A DNA stretch of 64,000 nt from Burkholderia sp. GAS332 (GCA_900142905.1 FSRV01000002.1:4030001-4094000); one strand, 5' to 3'; positions 54,911 through 62,780 are shown, numbered from the stretch's first letter. The notes: generated by a model from the sequence alone, not told the origin. Numbers and translations are program-made.

Positions 54911-56317
54911 GTGTATTCCAAAACGCAAATCGATCCGGTAGTGAGCTTCCGCAACTCGCAGGGCGAGCAGGTGCGGGGCACGATCATCAATCTCCAGCGA
55001 AAGTCCCTGGTGATGGAGGTCTATAACCCGTACTCGATTGTCCAGGTCAGTGAGGTGCTGAACGACCTGTCGGTCAAGATGGGCGTGGAAGAGGCCTATT
55101 CGGGCAAGGCGGTCGTGATCAGTATGGTCAATACCGGCCTGACAGCCATTGTCTCGGTGACGCTGATCGCCGAGTGGCGGGAACTGAGTGGCGGCGCGCT
55201 GGAAGCGCGCACGGTGGGGGAAGAAGCCCGCCGGTTCGCGCAGGACTGGGTCGAGCGTTTCCAGATCCGCCGTGACTACCAGATCGCGGTCAACCAGATC
55301 CGAGCTTTTCTCTCGGACATGTCGCGCTGGGTCGAGCAGGCGGACCTGGCCGACACCATGCCGAAGGAAGGCAAAACCCTGCGCGAGGACTTCTTCCTCG
55401 AACTGGCATCGCCACTGATGGAAAGGACCAAGGTCTACTTCGACGAATTCGAAGGCGAGGCGCGCTTGGTCGACGAAGAACTGGCGCCGGCACACCGTGC
55501 CTTTGCCCAGGCCGCGCTCCATCCTCTGCTGCTGCGCTCGCCCTTCGTCTTCCGCACCTTCACGAAGCCATTGGGCTATGCCGGTGACTACCAGATGGTC
55601 AACCAGATGCTCGACGATCCCCGCCAGGGACCGAGCACGTATTTCCAGATCGTCAACGCGGCCTTCCTGCAGACGGCCGTGGCACGCGCGCACCGCAATC
55701 GCGTCGAGCTGCTGGTGGACTACCTGACCCGGCTGGCCAATGAAGCGCGCGCCGCGCGGCGACCGTTCAAGGTGCTGAACGTGGGGTGCGGCCCGGCTCA
55801 GGAGATCCAGCGCTTCATCCATGAATACGACGAACCGGAGTGGCTGACGTTCGAACTGCTCGACTTCAGCCAGGAGACACTGGACTGGACGCGCGAGCGC
55901 CTCGAGTCCATCGCGCAGAAAACGGCCAAGCGCATGACCATTAGCTACACGCATGATTCGGTTCACCACCTGCTCAAGCGCCGGATCGATGCGGACGCAC
56001 CGGACGTTCGCGAGTTCGACGGGGTCTATTGCGCCGGCCTGTTTGACTACCTGTCAGACAAGGTCTGTGCCCGGCTGAACCAGCATTTCGCCAGCCGCAC
56101 CCGACGGGGCGGCCGCCTGCTGGTCACCAATGTCCACGCCGACAACCCGGAGCGCTTCAGCATGGAACACGTGCTGGAGTGGTACCTGATCTATCGCAAC
56201 GAGGCACAGATGGCCGAAATCATGCCGGAGGACTGCGGCGAGCCGCGCCTGTACACGGACTCGACCGGGGTTAATGTGTTTGCCGAGGTGATGATCGGCC
56301 AGCATCAAGTCGCCTGA
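54911..56317 (+). CDS. phcB: PhcB-type SAM-dependent methyltransferase, autoinducer synthase
   Basis: A 468-residue protein. Residues 1-95 form a PilZ-like domain (DPVVSFRNSQGEQVRGTIIN), followed by a helical linker and a class I methyltransferase domain whose SAM loop is VLNVGCGPAQEI (288-299). In Ralstonia PhcB methylates 3-hydroxy fatty acids to the volatile signal (3-OH PAME or MAME). The start is a GTG at 54911; an in-frame stop lies four codons upstream, so no longer reading exists. It is followed after one base by the sensor kinase gene. The assignment rests on domain order and on the four-gene context. Confidence 0.85.
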   Translation: MYSKTQIDPVVSFRNSQGEQVRGTIINLQRKSLVMEVYNPYSIVQVSEVLNDLSVKMGVEEAYSGKAVVISMVNTGLTAIVSVTLIAEWRELSGGALEARTVGEEARRFAQDWVERFQIRRDYQIAVNQIRAFLSDMSRWVEQADLADTMPKEGKTLREDFFLELASPLMERTKVYFDEFEGEARLVDEELAPAHRAFAQAALHPLLLRSPFVFRTFTKPLGYAGDYQMVNQMLDDPRQGPSTYFQIVNAAFLQTAVARAHRNRVELLVDYLTRLANEARAARRPFKVLNVGCGPAQEIQRFIHEYDEPEWLTFELLDFSQETLDWTRERLESIAQKTAKRMTISYTHDSVHHLLKRRIDADAPDVREFDGVYCAGLFDYLSDKVCARLNQHFASRTRRGGRLLVTNVHADNPERFSMEHVLEWYLIYRNEAQMAEIMPEDCGEPRLYTDSTGVNVFAEVMIGQHQVA

Positions 56318-56318
56318 A

Positions 56319-57656
56319 ATGACAACATCCCTGGCTGGGCTCCATTCGAACTATCGTGAAGAGTTTCGCGATTACCGGTTGCTGTGCAGCAAGGCCGGCG
56401 GCCTGACCGTGATCGTGCTGGTGCTGATGGGCGTGGTGCTGGACTATGTCGTGTATCCGGCTGAGCAGGAGCGCTTTGCCATCGTTCGGGTGCTGACCAG
56501 CGCAGCCATCGGCCTGGCATTGCTCTCGCTTTACACGGAAACGGGCAAACGCCACGTGCAGCTCATCAGCTTCTTCTGGCTGCTGCTGCCGCAGGCAATG
56601 ATCTCCTGGATGATTTATGCCACGCAGGGCGAGCAGTCGCTGTTCTATGCCGGGCTTATGCTGACGATCTTTGCGGTCGGGATACTGTTCCCCGCGGGCT
56701 ACTGGCAGACGCTGGCATTCGGCCTGGCCACGGTCGGGCTCTACTACATCGCCTGTGTGGCGCATCCGAGCGGCATACAGGACTCAAGCAAGTTTCAGTT
56801 CCAGCTCATCCTGATCTTCTTCTGCGCGTTGGCCAGCTCCATTTACACCTACTTCAACGAGAAGGGCCGTTTCCAGCTTTTCCGGCTGAAGGATGAGGTG
56901 GCGCACAAAAACGAGCAGCTCGCCCGTACCAATGAAAGCCTGGCTCAGATCAAGGGCCAGTTGCTGCAGCAGGAGAAGATGGCTGCAATCGGTACGTTGT
57001 CCGCGGGGCTGCTGCACGAGGTCAACAACCCGGTGAACTTCTGCCTGATGGCCATCGAAATAGCCATGGAGGAACCGGAGGCCAAGGACAGCCCGTCGCT
57101 GCAGGAGTGCCTAGTGGATGTCAAGCAGGGCATGCAGCGCATCCAGCATATCGTGTCGGACCTGAAGACCTTTGCCTACCGCAAACCCGGCGCGGCGGCA
57201 GACGACGTGCCGTTCCTGTTCGAGAAGGCGCTTGACTCGTCGACCCGGCTGAGCGCACATGAACTGCGCGGCGTGAGGGTCACGCGCGAGCTGCCCGGCG
57301 ACACCCTTGTGCTGGGCGACGAAGCCGCCATCATCGGCGTGCTCATCAACCTGTTCTCGAATGCCGCTCTGGCCATGCACAAGGCCGGCACCGTATCGCC
57401 GCAGGTCCATGTCAAGGCGCACTGGCACGATGACCGGCTGCACGTGAATGTGCGCGACAACGGCCCGGGGATTGCCGCGGAGAATCTGGCGCGGGTGTTC
57501 GAGCCATTCTTCACGACCCGCGAAGTCGGCCAGGGCCTCGGCCTTGGCCTGTCCATCAGCTATGCGGTGGTGGAGCGGCACGGCGGCACACTGTTTGCAG
57601 AAAGCGAGTTGGGCAAGTGGACCGCGTTCAACTTCGACCTGCCGCGTGTCGAGTGA
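56319..57656 (+). CDS. phcS: PhcS-type membrane sensor histidine kinase
   Basis: A 445-residue kinase with six membrane helices (about 25-175), a coiled linker (ARTNESLAQIKGQLLQQEKM) and a complete kinase core. The phospho-accepting His233 is in SAGLLHEVNNPVNF; the N box is LFSNAALAM, G1 RDNGPGIA, F box EPFFTT and G2 GLGLGLS. In Ralstonia PhcS senses the hydroxy-fatty-acid methyl ester and signals to PhcR and PhcQ. It has no separate periplasmic domain, which agrees with detection of a lipophilic ligand within the membrane. Confidence 0.88.
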   Translation: MTTSLAGLHSNYREEFRDYRLLCSKAGGLTVIVLVLMGVVLDYVVYPAEQERFAIVRVLTSAAIGLALLSLYTETGKRHVQLISFFWLLLPQAMISWMIYATQGEQSLFYAGLMLTIFAVGILFPAGYWQTLAFGLATVGLYYIACVAHPSGIQDSSKFQFQLILIFFCALASSIYTYFNEKGRFQLFRLKDEVAHKNEQLARTNESLAQIKGQLLQQEKMAAIGTLSAGLLHEVNNPVNFCLMAIEIAMEEPEAKDSPSLQECLVDVKQGMQRIQHIVSDLKTFAYRKPGAAADDVPFLFEKALDSSTRLSAHELRGVRVTRELPGDTLVLGDEAAIIGVLINLFSNAALAMHKAGTVSPQVHVKAHWHDDRLHVNVRDNGPGIAAENLARVFEPFFTTREVGQGLGLGLSISYAVVERHGGTLFAESELGKWTAFNFDLPRVE

Positions 57657-57663
57657 TGTCGAG

Positions 57664-58065
57664 ATGAGCGAAACCCAGCAAGCGCGGCGGACTGTCGTGT
57701 ATGTCGATGACGAGGAGTTGGCCCGTAAGTACTTTGCGCGCTCGGCCGGCAGCGACTACGAGGTGCTGCTCGCCGACGGCGCGGACGAGGCCATGTCGAT
57801 CCTGCGTCGCGAAGGTGCACGGGTGACGATCCTGGTGACCGACTTCCGCATGCCGGGGCGGCACGGCGGCGACCTGCTGCGGCAGGTCTCGCAGGAGTAT
57901 CCGCATATCGTGCGGATCCTGGTGACAGCCTACGCGGACAAAGATGCGCTGGAAGCGGTCAATTCTGGCAAGGTGTTCCGAATCCTGGAGAAGCCGCTGG
58001 GCATACGCACGGTCCGCGAGGTGCTGGCATCGGCGACAACGGCCCCGGTATTGCGCCCGAGGTGA
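57664..58065 (+). CDS. phcR: PhcR receiver domain only (kinase half lost)
   Basis: A 133-residue protein consisting of one receiver domain: acidic pocket DDE (15-17), phospho-acceptor Asp60 in VTDFRMPG, and Lys110 in LEKPLG. The Ralstonia PhcR continues with a C-terminal histidine kinase region; here reading stops 13 residues after the domain, and the tail of a kinase ATPase domain follows immediately in another frame (58032-58226). A deletion has thus removed the kinase and left a free-standing receiver, which could still accept phosphate as a sink or be inactive. It starts eight bases behind the phcS stop. Confidence 0.8.
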   Translation: MSETQQARRTVVYVDDEELARKYFARSAGSDYEVLLADGADEAMSILRREGARVTILVTDFRMPGRHGGDLLRQVSQEYPHIVRILVTAYADKDALEAVNSGKVFRILEKPLGIRTVREVLASATTAPVLRPR

Positions 58066-58226
58066 TGCAACGCTTGCTGGTCGACCCAGTTTTCACGAAC
58101 GCCGGCGTTAGCGGCTTCGGCATGATTTTCTGCAACCGCGTCATGCAGTCCTTTGGCGGGAGTATCAGGATCGCATCCGCGTCCGGCGCCGGCATGACCA
58201 TGACGCTGGAATTCCCAATTTTCTAG
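58032..58226 (+). pseudogene. phcR: Remnant of the PhcR C-terminal kinase ATPase domain
   Basis: In the frame shifted relative to the receiver ORF the DNA reads GDNGPGIAPEVMQRLLVDPV, then GFGMIFCNRVMQSFGGSIRI and a normal end TLEFPIF with a stop at 58224-58226. This is the G1 box through the end of a HATPase_c domain, without the H, N and earlier parts. G2 is altered (SGFGMIF). The natural stop and its spacing to phcQ show that it was the original phcR 3' end. Confidence 0.8.
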
Positions 58227-58249
58227 GATCGAATGCACAGGAGTTACCA

Positions 58250-59260
58250 ATGAGCAATACGATTGCCAACCAGACACCGCCCCCGGCGATTCTGTTCGTT
58301 GATGACGAAGCCACCGCGCTCAAATACTTCGAACGCGCCATCGGCGCGATCGCGCCGGTGGTGACGGGCGCCTCCGTGGAGGACGGCAAGGCCATGCTGG
58401 ATGCCCACGCCGCCACCCTGGCCGTGCTGGTGTCCGACCAGCGCATGCCGGGCGAACATGGCAACGAACTTCTGCGCTATGCGCGCGAGCGCTATCCCCA
58501 CATCGTCCGGATCCTGACGACGGCCTATTCGGAGCTAGACCAGACCGTCGAGGCCGTCAATCAGGGCCAGATACATCGCTATATCAAGAAGCCGTGGGAC
58601 ATCACCGCGCTGCGCATGGAGATGAAGCAGGCGCTGGAGCTGGCGGGACTGCGCAAGGAACGCGACCAACTCGTGCGCGAGAAGCTGAGCGTGCTGCAGA
58701 CGCAGACCATGGCCACCCGCATCGGCACAGTGCATACGCTGTGCGCCAGCCTGATCGGCCCGGGCCGCTTCCAGCCGGTGGAAACCTACCTGGCCGGCAC
58801 CGAACTGGCGGGTACGCGCAATGCGGAGCCGGACTGGCAGCGTATGGACTACGCCGACGTGGTGGGTGCCGAGAGCGAATGCAGCGGCAGCTTCGGCCAC
58901 GCGGTCAGCACGCGCTTGGTGGAGCTGCGTAGGCAGCATGCGGGGCGCAGCGCTGCCGATGCGGTGCAGGTTTTCACTGACGTCCTCGGCGCCACGGTAC
59001 GCGGCGATGGCGAAGCGCTGATCTGGACTTCGCCGACCACGCTGAGCGAGTTCCTCAGCCGGCCGGTGGGTCAGGCCGTATCGGCCGAGCACGCTGCCTG
59101 GCTGGCCTGCCTGCTGTGGCTGGAAGAAGCCGGCGGCGCCCTGCAGTTTGCGCGTGAAGGCGACACTATTGTCTGCCGCGCCGGCACACGCGCTGCCAGT
59201 TTTGCGGCCGACCGCCTGGCAGTGTGGATCGAGCGGTTCTCAGAGCCGGCGTTCGGCTAG
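58250..59260 (+). CDS. phcQ: PhcQ-type response regulator
   Basis: A 336-residue protein. The N-terminal receiver has VDDE (17-20), Asp63 in VSDQRMPG and Lys114 in YIKKPWD; a helical linker and an uncharacterised C-terminal domain (about 150-336) follow, without a DNA-binding motif. In Ralstonia PhcQ is the response regulator that chiefly relays PhcS signalling to the master regulator PhcA. AGGAG precedes its ATG. It is intact, in contrast to phcR, so the main relay may still work. Confidence 0.85.
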   Translation: MSNTIANQTPPPAILFVDDEATALKYFERAIGAIAPVVTGASVEDGKAMLDAHAATLAVLVSDQRMPGEHGNELLRYARERYPHIVRILTTAYSELDQTVEAVNQGQIHRYIKKPWDITALRMEMKQALELAGLRKERDQLVREKLSVLQTQTMATRIGTVHTLCASLIGPGRFQPVETYLAGTELAGTRNAEPDWQRMDYADVVGAESECSGSFGHAVSTRLVELRRQHAGRSAADAVQVFTDVLGATVRGDGEALIWTSPTTLSEFLSRPVGQAVSAEHAAWLACLLWLEEAGGALQFAREGDTIVCRAGTRAASFAADRLAVWIERFSEPAFG

Positions 59261-59989
59261 TCGAAGGAGACGATCCGCGCTCAAAAGGGGCGCAACGGGC
59301 GGTGATCGGCTTGTAAGGTCACAGGGCGAATGACCGCTGGACTTGGAGAAAAGAGGTCGGGCCGGCCCAGTGTTGAACGGCCGGGAGGGGGCGACATGCG
59401 CCGCCCGCAACGCGCGGGCAGGCACGGACGGTCAATGTGTTCGCCCCTCTTTGTGAGAGCGGTCCCGGCGGGAAACCAAGTCCTTGGTAGAGATGCCGTG
59501 CCGCACGCCCTGTCGACAATATCCAATGCGAAAGCCATTATGGACTTGTCGCCACAAAGCAGCCAATCCCCGTCTGTTTAAGTATGTCGGTCTATTTAAT
59601 CTTTGATTTGAACCATGCGGTGCTTTGCGGGGTTAGCAAAAATACCCCGACGACAGTTTCAGCGGCAACGCTTATTAAACCCACGACGTTGTTCTGCTTC
59701 AAGATTAAGGCCGCTCAGTTTGCCGATCATAGTCCTGTTTCAAAGCCTTTTCTATCCGGACAGCCGCGGCTCACACCTGTGCCGAGCGTTGGCGTTACGT
59801 AGCGTACACCGCGCAATGCCGAACCAGCCGGCCTCGGATTGGGAACCAGGACCCATTAGGGTAATGCCGAAAATCGAAATTCACCCTTGCAAACAATGCG
59901 CTTAATAATCAGCGACCGCTTTCCTAAGATGGAAAATACGAATAGATCGTTTACGTCGAAATTCCAGTCCAATCAAGGAGGAGCGAGTC
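59261..59989. other. Spacer with a deleted GNAT copy, no intact gene
   Basis: About 730 bases. It holds the truncated GNAT-locus duplicate described at 59459-59555. A plus-strand frame at 59584-59802 could encode 72 residues but has no ribosome site and no recognised homology. The promoter of the small secreted protein should lie near 59880-59960. Confidence 0.4.
59459..59555 (-). pseudogene. Internally deleted copy of the 33.2-33.6 kb GNAT locus
   Basis: The first part (59459-59512) matches 33186-33239 inside the GNAT gene, covering ARxLYQxLGFxPGPL, with about five differences in 54 bases. It then switches to 33594-33636, the sequence upstream of the GNAT start, with two differences. The 350 bases between are missing. 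CGCCCTG occurs at both edges in the intact locus, so a deletion between short homologies explains the structure. Confidence 0.8.
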
Positions 59990-60283
59990 ATGAACAAGGC
60001 AACCAGCACATTAATCGCGGCCGTCGCCGCACTCACGCTGTCGGCCGGCGCTTATGCACAGAGCAACAACACGCTGGCGACCCCGAGCACCGTGTCTCCG
60101 GCCGCCGTGTCGCCGGTCAATGCAACGAGCGGCTACGGCACGCCTAGCGTCACCAATTCGGACAGCGGCATGGGCACGGGGTCGCCGAATAGCACGAACA
60201 ATAGCTCGACGCCCACCACCAGCGCTTACGGAACCAACAACACGCTGGCAACCCCGACCACAGCGTCGCCGGCTGCTAAATAA
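59990..60283 (+). CDS. Small secreted Ser/Thr/Asn/Pro-rich protein
   Basis: A 97-residue protein with a clear signal peptide (MNKATSTLIAAVAALTLSAGAYA) and a low-complexity mature part in which NNTLATPxTxSPAA occurs twice, at the start and end of the mature chain. It is probably disordered and periplasmic or surface-associated. AAGGAGGAGCG gives a very strong ribosome site, and a terminator follows, so it is a single-gene unit that is likely well expressed. Function unknown. Confidence 0.75.
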   Translation: MNKATSTLIAAVAALTLSAGAYAQSNNTLATPSTVSPAAVSPVNATSGYGTPSVTNSDSGMGTGSPNSTNNSSTPTTSAYGTNNTLATPTTASPAAK

Positions 60284-60355
60284 CACGAACGAATGGTGAC
60301 AAGCAGGCGCAAGCACAAAGCGAGCAAGCGCCCCTCATTCACCACCCGTCATAAG

Positions 60356-60390
60356 AAAAGCCGCTGCCCTCACGGACAGCGGCTTTTTGT
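60356..60390 (+). terminator. Rho-independent terminator
   Basis: AAAAGCCGCTG (60356-60366) pairs with CAGCGGCTTTTT (60377-60388) around a ten-base loop, ending in a T run. It lies about 70 bases after the small secreted protein gene. Confidence 0.9.
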
Positions 60391-60429
60391 TTCTCCCTAA
60401 CCTCTTCCTGGCAGCGGTTCGCGGCCCGT

Positions 60430-60843
60430 GTGGATATGGCTAAGTGGTTGCCGTCGTATGCGGCGAGCCATGAACAGGGCGTTCATCGCATCAGCATCGC
60501 GACGCTCAAAGAATGGTGCGGTTACGCATCACCGATGCGCAAATTCCGTGAAGCTTTGGGCGAAGCGCTCGATGAACTGCAGCGCGTCGGCATTCTGGAG
60601 AGCGAACAGAATGCTATGCCGTGGTACATGAATATCCAATACCGCATGTCAGATTTACGGTCCACGATGGAACCCATCAGTAGGCAGTTCAATATCGCCG
60701 GACTGCCGAAATTGTTCCACGCTGACGCGCGAGCAGGCCATTCACGATGTGGGTGGCTTCCGCACAAGCGTCACAACTTGGAGAAAGAAGATGGCAACTT
60801 TTTCCGCTACCGTCCCAGCGTCGCTCAAGCGCGCGCTGGATGA
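60430..60843 (+). pseudogene. TrfA-like plasmid replication initiator, fragment
   Basis: The first 60 residues read as the C-terminal winged-helix region of TrfA-family replication proteins: YAASHEQGVHRISIATLKEW, then CGYASPMRKFREALGEALDE and LQRVGILES, comparable to PYPLRLETFRLMCG and KKWREQVGEACEELRGSGLV of IncP TrfA. The N-terminal two thirds of the protein are absent upstream, and after residue 65 the sequence no longer fits. It points to a former plasmid or integrative element. The frame overlaps the next gene by 53 bases. Confidence 0.6.
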
Positions 60844-61234
60844 TGAACGCCAGAGAACAAAAAGAACCTATTCGTCGATCGTCACGGCCGCGTTATCGCA
60901 GTACTTGGGTGTACCCGTTCACACGCTGTTCCAGGTTTCGGTATCTGGAGCCCTGGTGGCGGGCGTATTCGACGGAGAGGTAAGCGTTGAGTCGATTCTC
61001 GAACACGGGGATTTTGGGCTCGGCACCTTTGCTCACCTGGATGGGGAAATGGTTGTACTCGATGGGCACGCATACCAAGTGCAGGGCAGTGGTCGCGTTT
61101 CCGAGGCCGCCATGGAGATCGTGCACATGATTTGGCTCGATGGATCCTACGACTTGGTGGCGACGCAGGAGAAGCTTAAGTACGGAAGGTCTTCGGGAAC
61201 CGACTTGGTTGCGCAAACTAACCTCTGTCGCTAG
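60791..61234 (+). pseudogene. Truncated RHH-fused alpha-acetolactate decarboxylase
   Basis: A 147-residue reading that combines a ribbon-helix-helix-like N-terminus (SATVPASLKRALDDERQRTK, about 1-40) with the start of alpha-acetolactate decarboxylase (TLFQVSVSGALVAGVFDGEV and LEHGDFGLGTFAHLDGEMVV, about 45-100). Complete decarboxylases have about 230 residues and His ligands for zinc that are missing here; after VSEA the sequence departs from the family. It is probably inactive, though the DNA-binding-like end could persist. An AGAAAGAAG site precedes the ATG. Confidence 0.6.
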
Positions 61235-61243
61235 GGGACCGGT

Positions 61244-61851
61244 ATGAACACCAGCGCGCTCATGCTGTCGCGATTGCAGTTCGCTTTCACGGTATCGTTT
61301 CACATCATCTTTCCGTCTTTCACCATCGGTCTGGCGGCGTGGCGTTATGCGCCGGCTACGCGCTGCTGGGTGCGAGCTGGATCGTCAAGAAATGCGAGGC
61401 AGGTGCGCGCGACGCTGCATATCGTGCGATGACACCGTTGCTTCTCGTGGTGCTCGTTCTGCTGATCGTGCTGTTCCTTCATGCACTTCATGAAGACCTC
61501 GCGATCATGCACCGCTGGCTTGACCGCCCCTATCTTTTTCTTGTGCCGGTGGTCGCGCTATGTGCAATCGCGGGCACGCTGACTGGCGTCAGACGGCGTC
61601 GAGACAACCAGCCGTTTCTCATGATCGTGCTGCTGTTCATCTGCGCTTACGCAATGCTGGCGATTTCGTTCTGGCCATACATGGTGCCGTTCTCCCTCAC
61701 GATCACTCAGGCGGCGGGGCCGTATGCAAGCCTCACTTTCATGTTCTGGGGCGCGGGATTGTTCGTCTATCCGTTGATGCTGATCTATACGGTCTACAGC
61801 TATAGCGTGTTCAAAGGGAAGGTTGAGCTGACTTCGGGGCACTACGGATGA
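61244..61851 (+). pseudogene. cydA-cydB deletion fusion (bd-type oxidase remnant)
   Basis: Codons 1-33 (LSRLQFAFTVSFHIIFPSFT, then IGLAAW) are the N-terminus of cytochrome bd oxidase subunit I. At 61335-61343 the sequence passes into the C-terminal half of subunit II in another frame (CAGYALLGASWIVKKCEAGA, and later SLTITQAAGPYASLTFMFWG) and ends normally at 61851. About 430 codons of cydA and half of cydB are missing. Neither subunit can function. AGGGG before the ATG shows the original start. Confidence 0.85.
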
Positions 61852-62285
61852 ACGCCGTGCTTGCCAGATCCGGGTGCCCCTTGACCACCCGCTGTTCTTG
61901 TCCTCTGGCCCCTTATCCCTTCGGCCAAACCAAACATTTAGCCTACAAAGTTGAAGGCAACCCACGTGGGCTGCTTTATAATTACCAAGTCGTCGGGAAA
62001 CACCCGGTGACCTGGTTTAGCAGCCAGACGTTCCAACCGCACACCCGCCCAGGCGGGCGTGCGTCTACCTCTGCACGTCTATATTCCAATGGGCGGGCCG
62101 TGGTAGGGGAGCCGCAAGGCTCGCCGGTTCGTTGGAACGCCGGTCTGCTAACCCTACTTCGTGCCCGCTCACCCCTTCCAAGCGAGTGTCGGGCGATCCG
62201 AGAAGTAACAGGGAGATCGCACCATGAGCAAGTCCACCAAAAATCAACCCGCTTCACGTCCGCCTGTCGACGCACTCCAGTATGA
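61848..62285 (+). CDS. Icd-like (phage P4 type host division inhibitor) reading frame
   Basis: The stretch HPVTWFSSQTFQPHTRPGGR, followed by SNGRAVVGEPQGSPVRWNAG and LLTLLRARSPLP, resembles the Icd-like proteins annotated in P4-type satellite and prophage regions. The frame overlaps a conserved structured RNA region, so the similarity may arise from the RNA rather than a translated product. The first 50 residues have no support and the last 20 overlap the next gene. Translation is doubtful. Confidence 0.35.
   Translation: MNAVLARSGCPLTTRCSCPLAPYPFGQTKHLAYKVEGNPRGLLYNYQVVGKHPVTWFSSQTFQPHTRPGGRASTSARLYSNGRAVVGEPQGSPVRWNAGLLTLLRARSPLPSECRAIREVTGRSHHEQVHQKSTRFTSACRRTPV
62019..62152 (+). ncRNA. 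C4-type antisense RNA candidate (P4/P1 phage icd-ash region)
   Basis: The element is bounded by a long inverted repeat: TAGCAGCCAGACGTTCCAAC (62019-62038) against GTTGGAACGCCGGTCTGCTA (62131-62150), and contains a GAGCC-GCAA-GGCTC hairpin (62109-62122) and an ACCCGCC/GGCGGGCGT hairpin near 62043. This arrangement and the GCCGGTCTGCTAACCCT end agree with the C4 antisense RNA known from P1 and P4 phages, which controls translation of downstream phage genes. Identification is from memory of the motif. Confidence 0.5.
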
Positions 62286-62691
62286 AAAGCTTGCCCTGTC
62301 GGCATTCGATTTATGCGACCGGCACCTGGGTCAACTGGATACCTTGATTACACTTGCGTCCTCAATATGTAGGAATCCTTCCATTACGCTTGAAGAAAGA
62401 CGGCGTCGTCAGACGCTTCTGGAATTGCTGGTGGACACGGCGGAACAGTATCAGCAGGAACTCCAATGCGACCGCGAGCTATACAAGGTGATCGCGCTCG
62501 ATGCGAAGGGCGTTCCGCAAAGCCGCATCACGGCACGCCATGCAGCGGATTTGCTTGCAGAGGAGGTATTGCAGCGAGCAGGAGAATCCGTAGCCACTGT
62601 TAACGCGCGGCGGCGCAAAGGCCCGTCATCGGAAAGCGCCGCGGCATTGAGCGCCGACGCTGCGTACCAACCGGTTGTCACGCCAAACTAG
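62224..62691 (+). CDS. Phage- or plasmid-associated hypothetical protein
   Basis: A 155-residue soluble protein, almost wholly helical (ERRRRQTLLELLVDTAEQYQ and similar), with GGGAG before its ATG. No enzyme motif is visible. The C-terminal 30 residues look disordered. Its place right behind the C4/Icd-like element matches genes in P4-like elements and it may be controlled by that RNA. Function not recognised. Confidence 0.6.
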   Translation: MSKSTKNQPASRPPVDALQYEKLALSAFDLCDRHLGQLDTLITLASSICRNPSITLEERRRRQTLLELLVDTAEQYQQELQCDRELYKVIALDAKGVPQSRITARHAADLLAEEVLQRAGESVATVNARRRKGPSSESAAALSADAAYQPVVTPN

Positions 62692-62751
62692 GCGATCGGG
62701 AGAAACCGGCGAGTGGTAGGGCGGCGAGTCGGAATCCTTCGGAGATTCGTG

Positions 62752-62780
62752 CACTGAGACGGTTTTCGTCCGTCTCAGTG
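62752..62780. terminator. Perfect 11-bp inverted repeat behind the phage-like gene
   Basis: CACTGAGACGG (62752-62762) pairs with CCGTCTCAGTG (62770-62780) with a seven-base loop. There is no T run, so it may be a weak terminator or a repeat edge. Its right arm and the following bases recur at 63411. Confidence 0.45.

Noticed and set aside
54827..55969. 380-residue minus-strand frame opposite phcB
   Set aside because: Antisense shadow without motifs; phcB reading has methyltransferase signature.
59584..59802. 72-residue plus-strand frame after phcQ
   Set aside because: No ribosome site and no recognisable domain.
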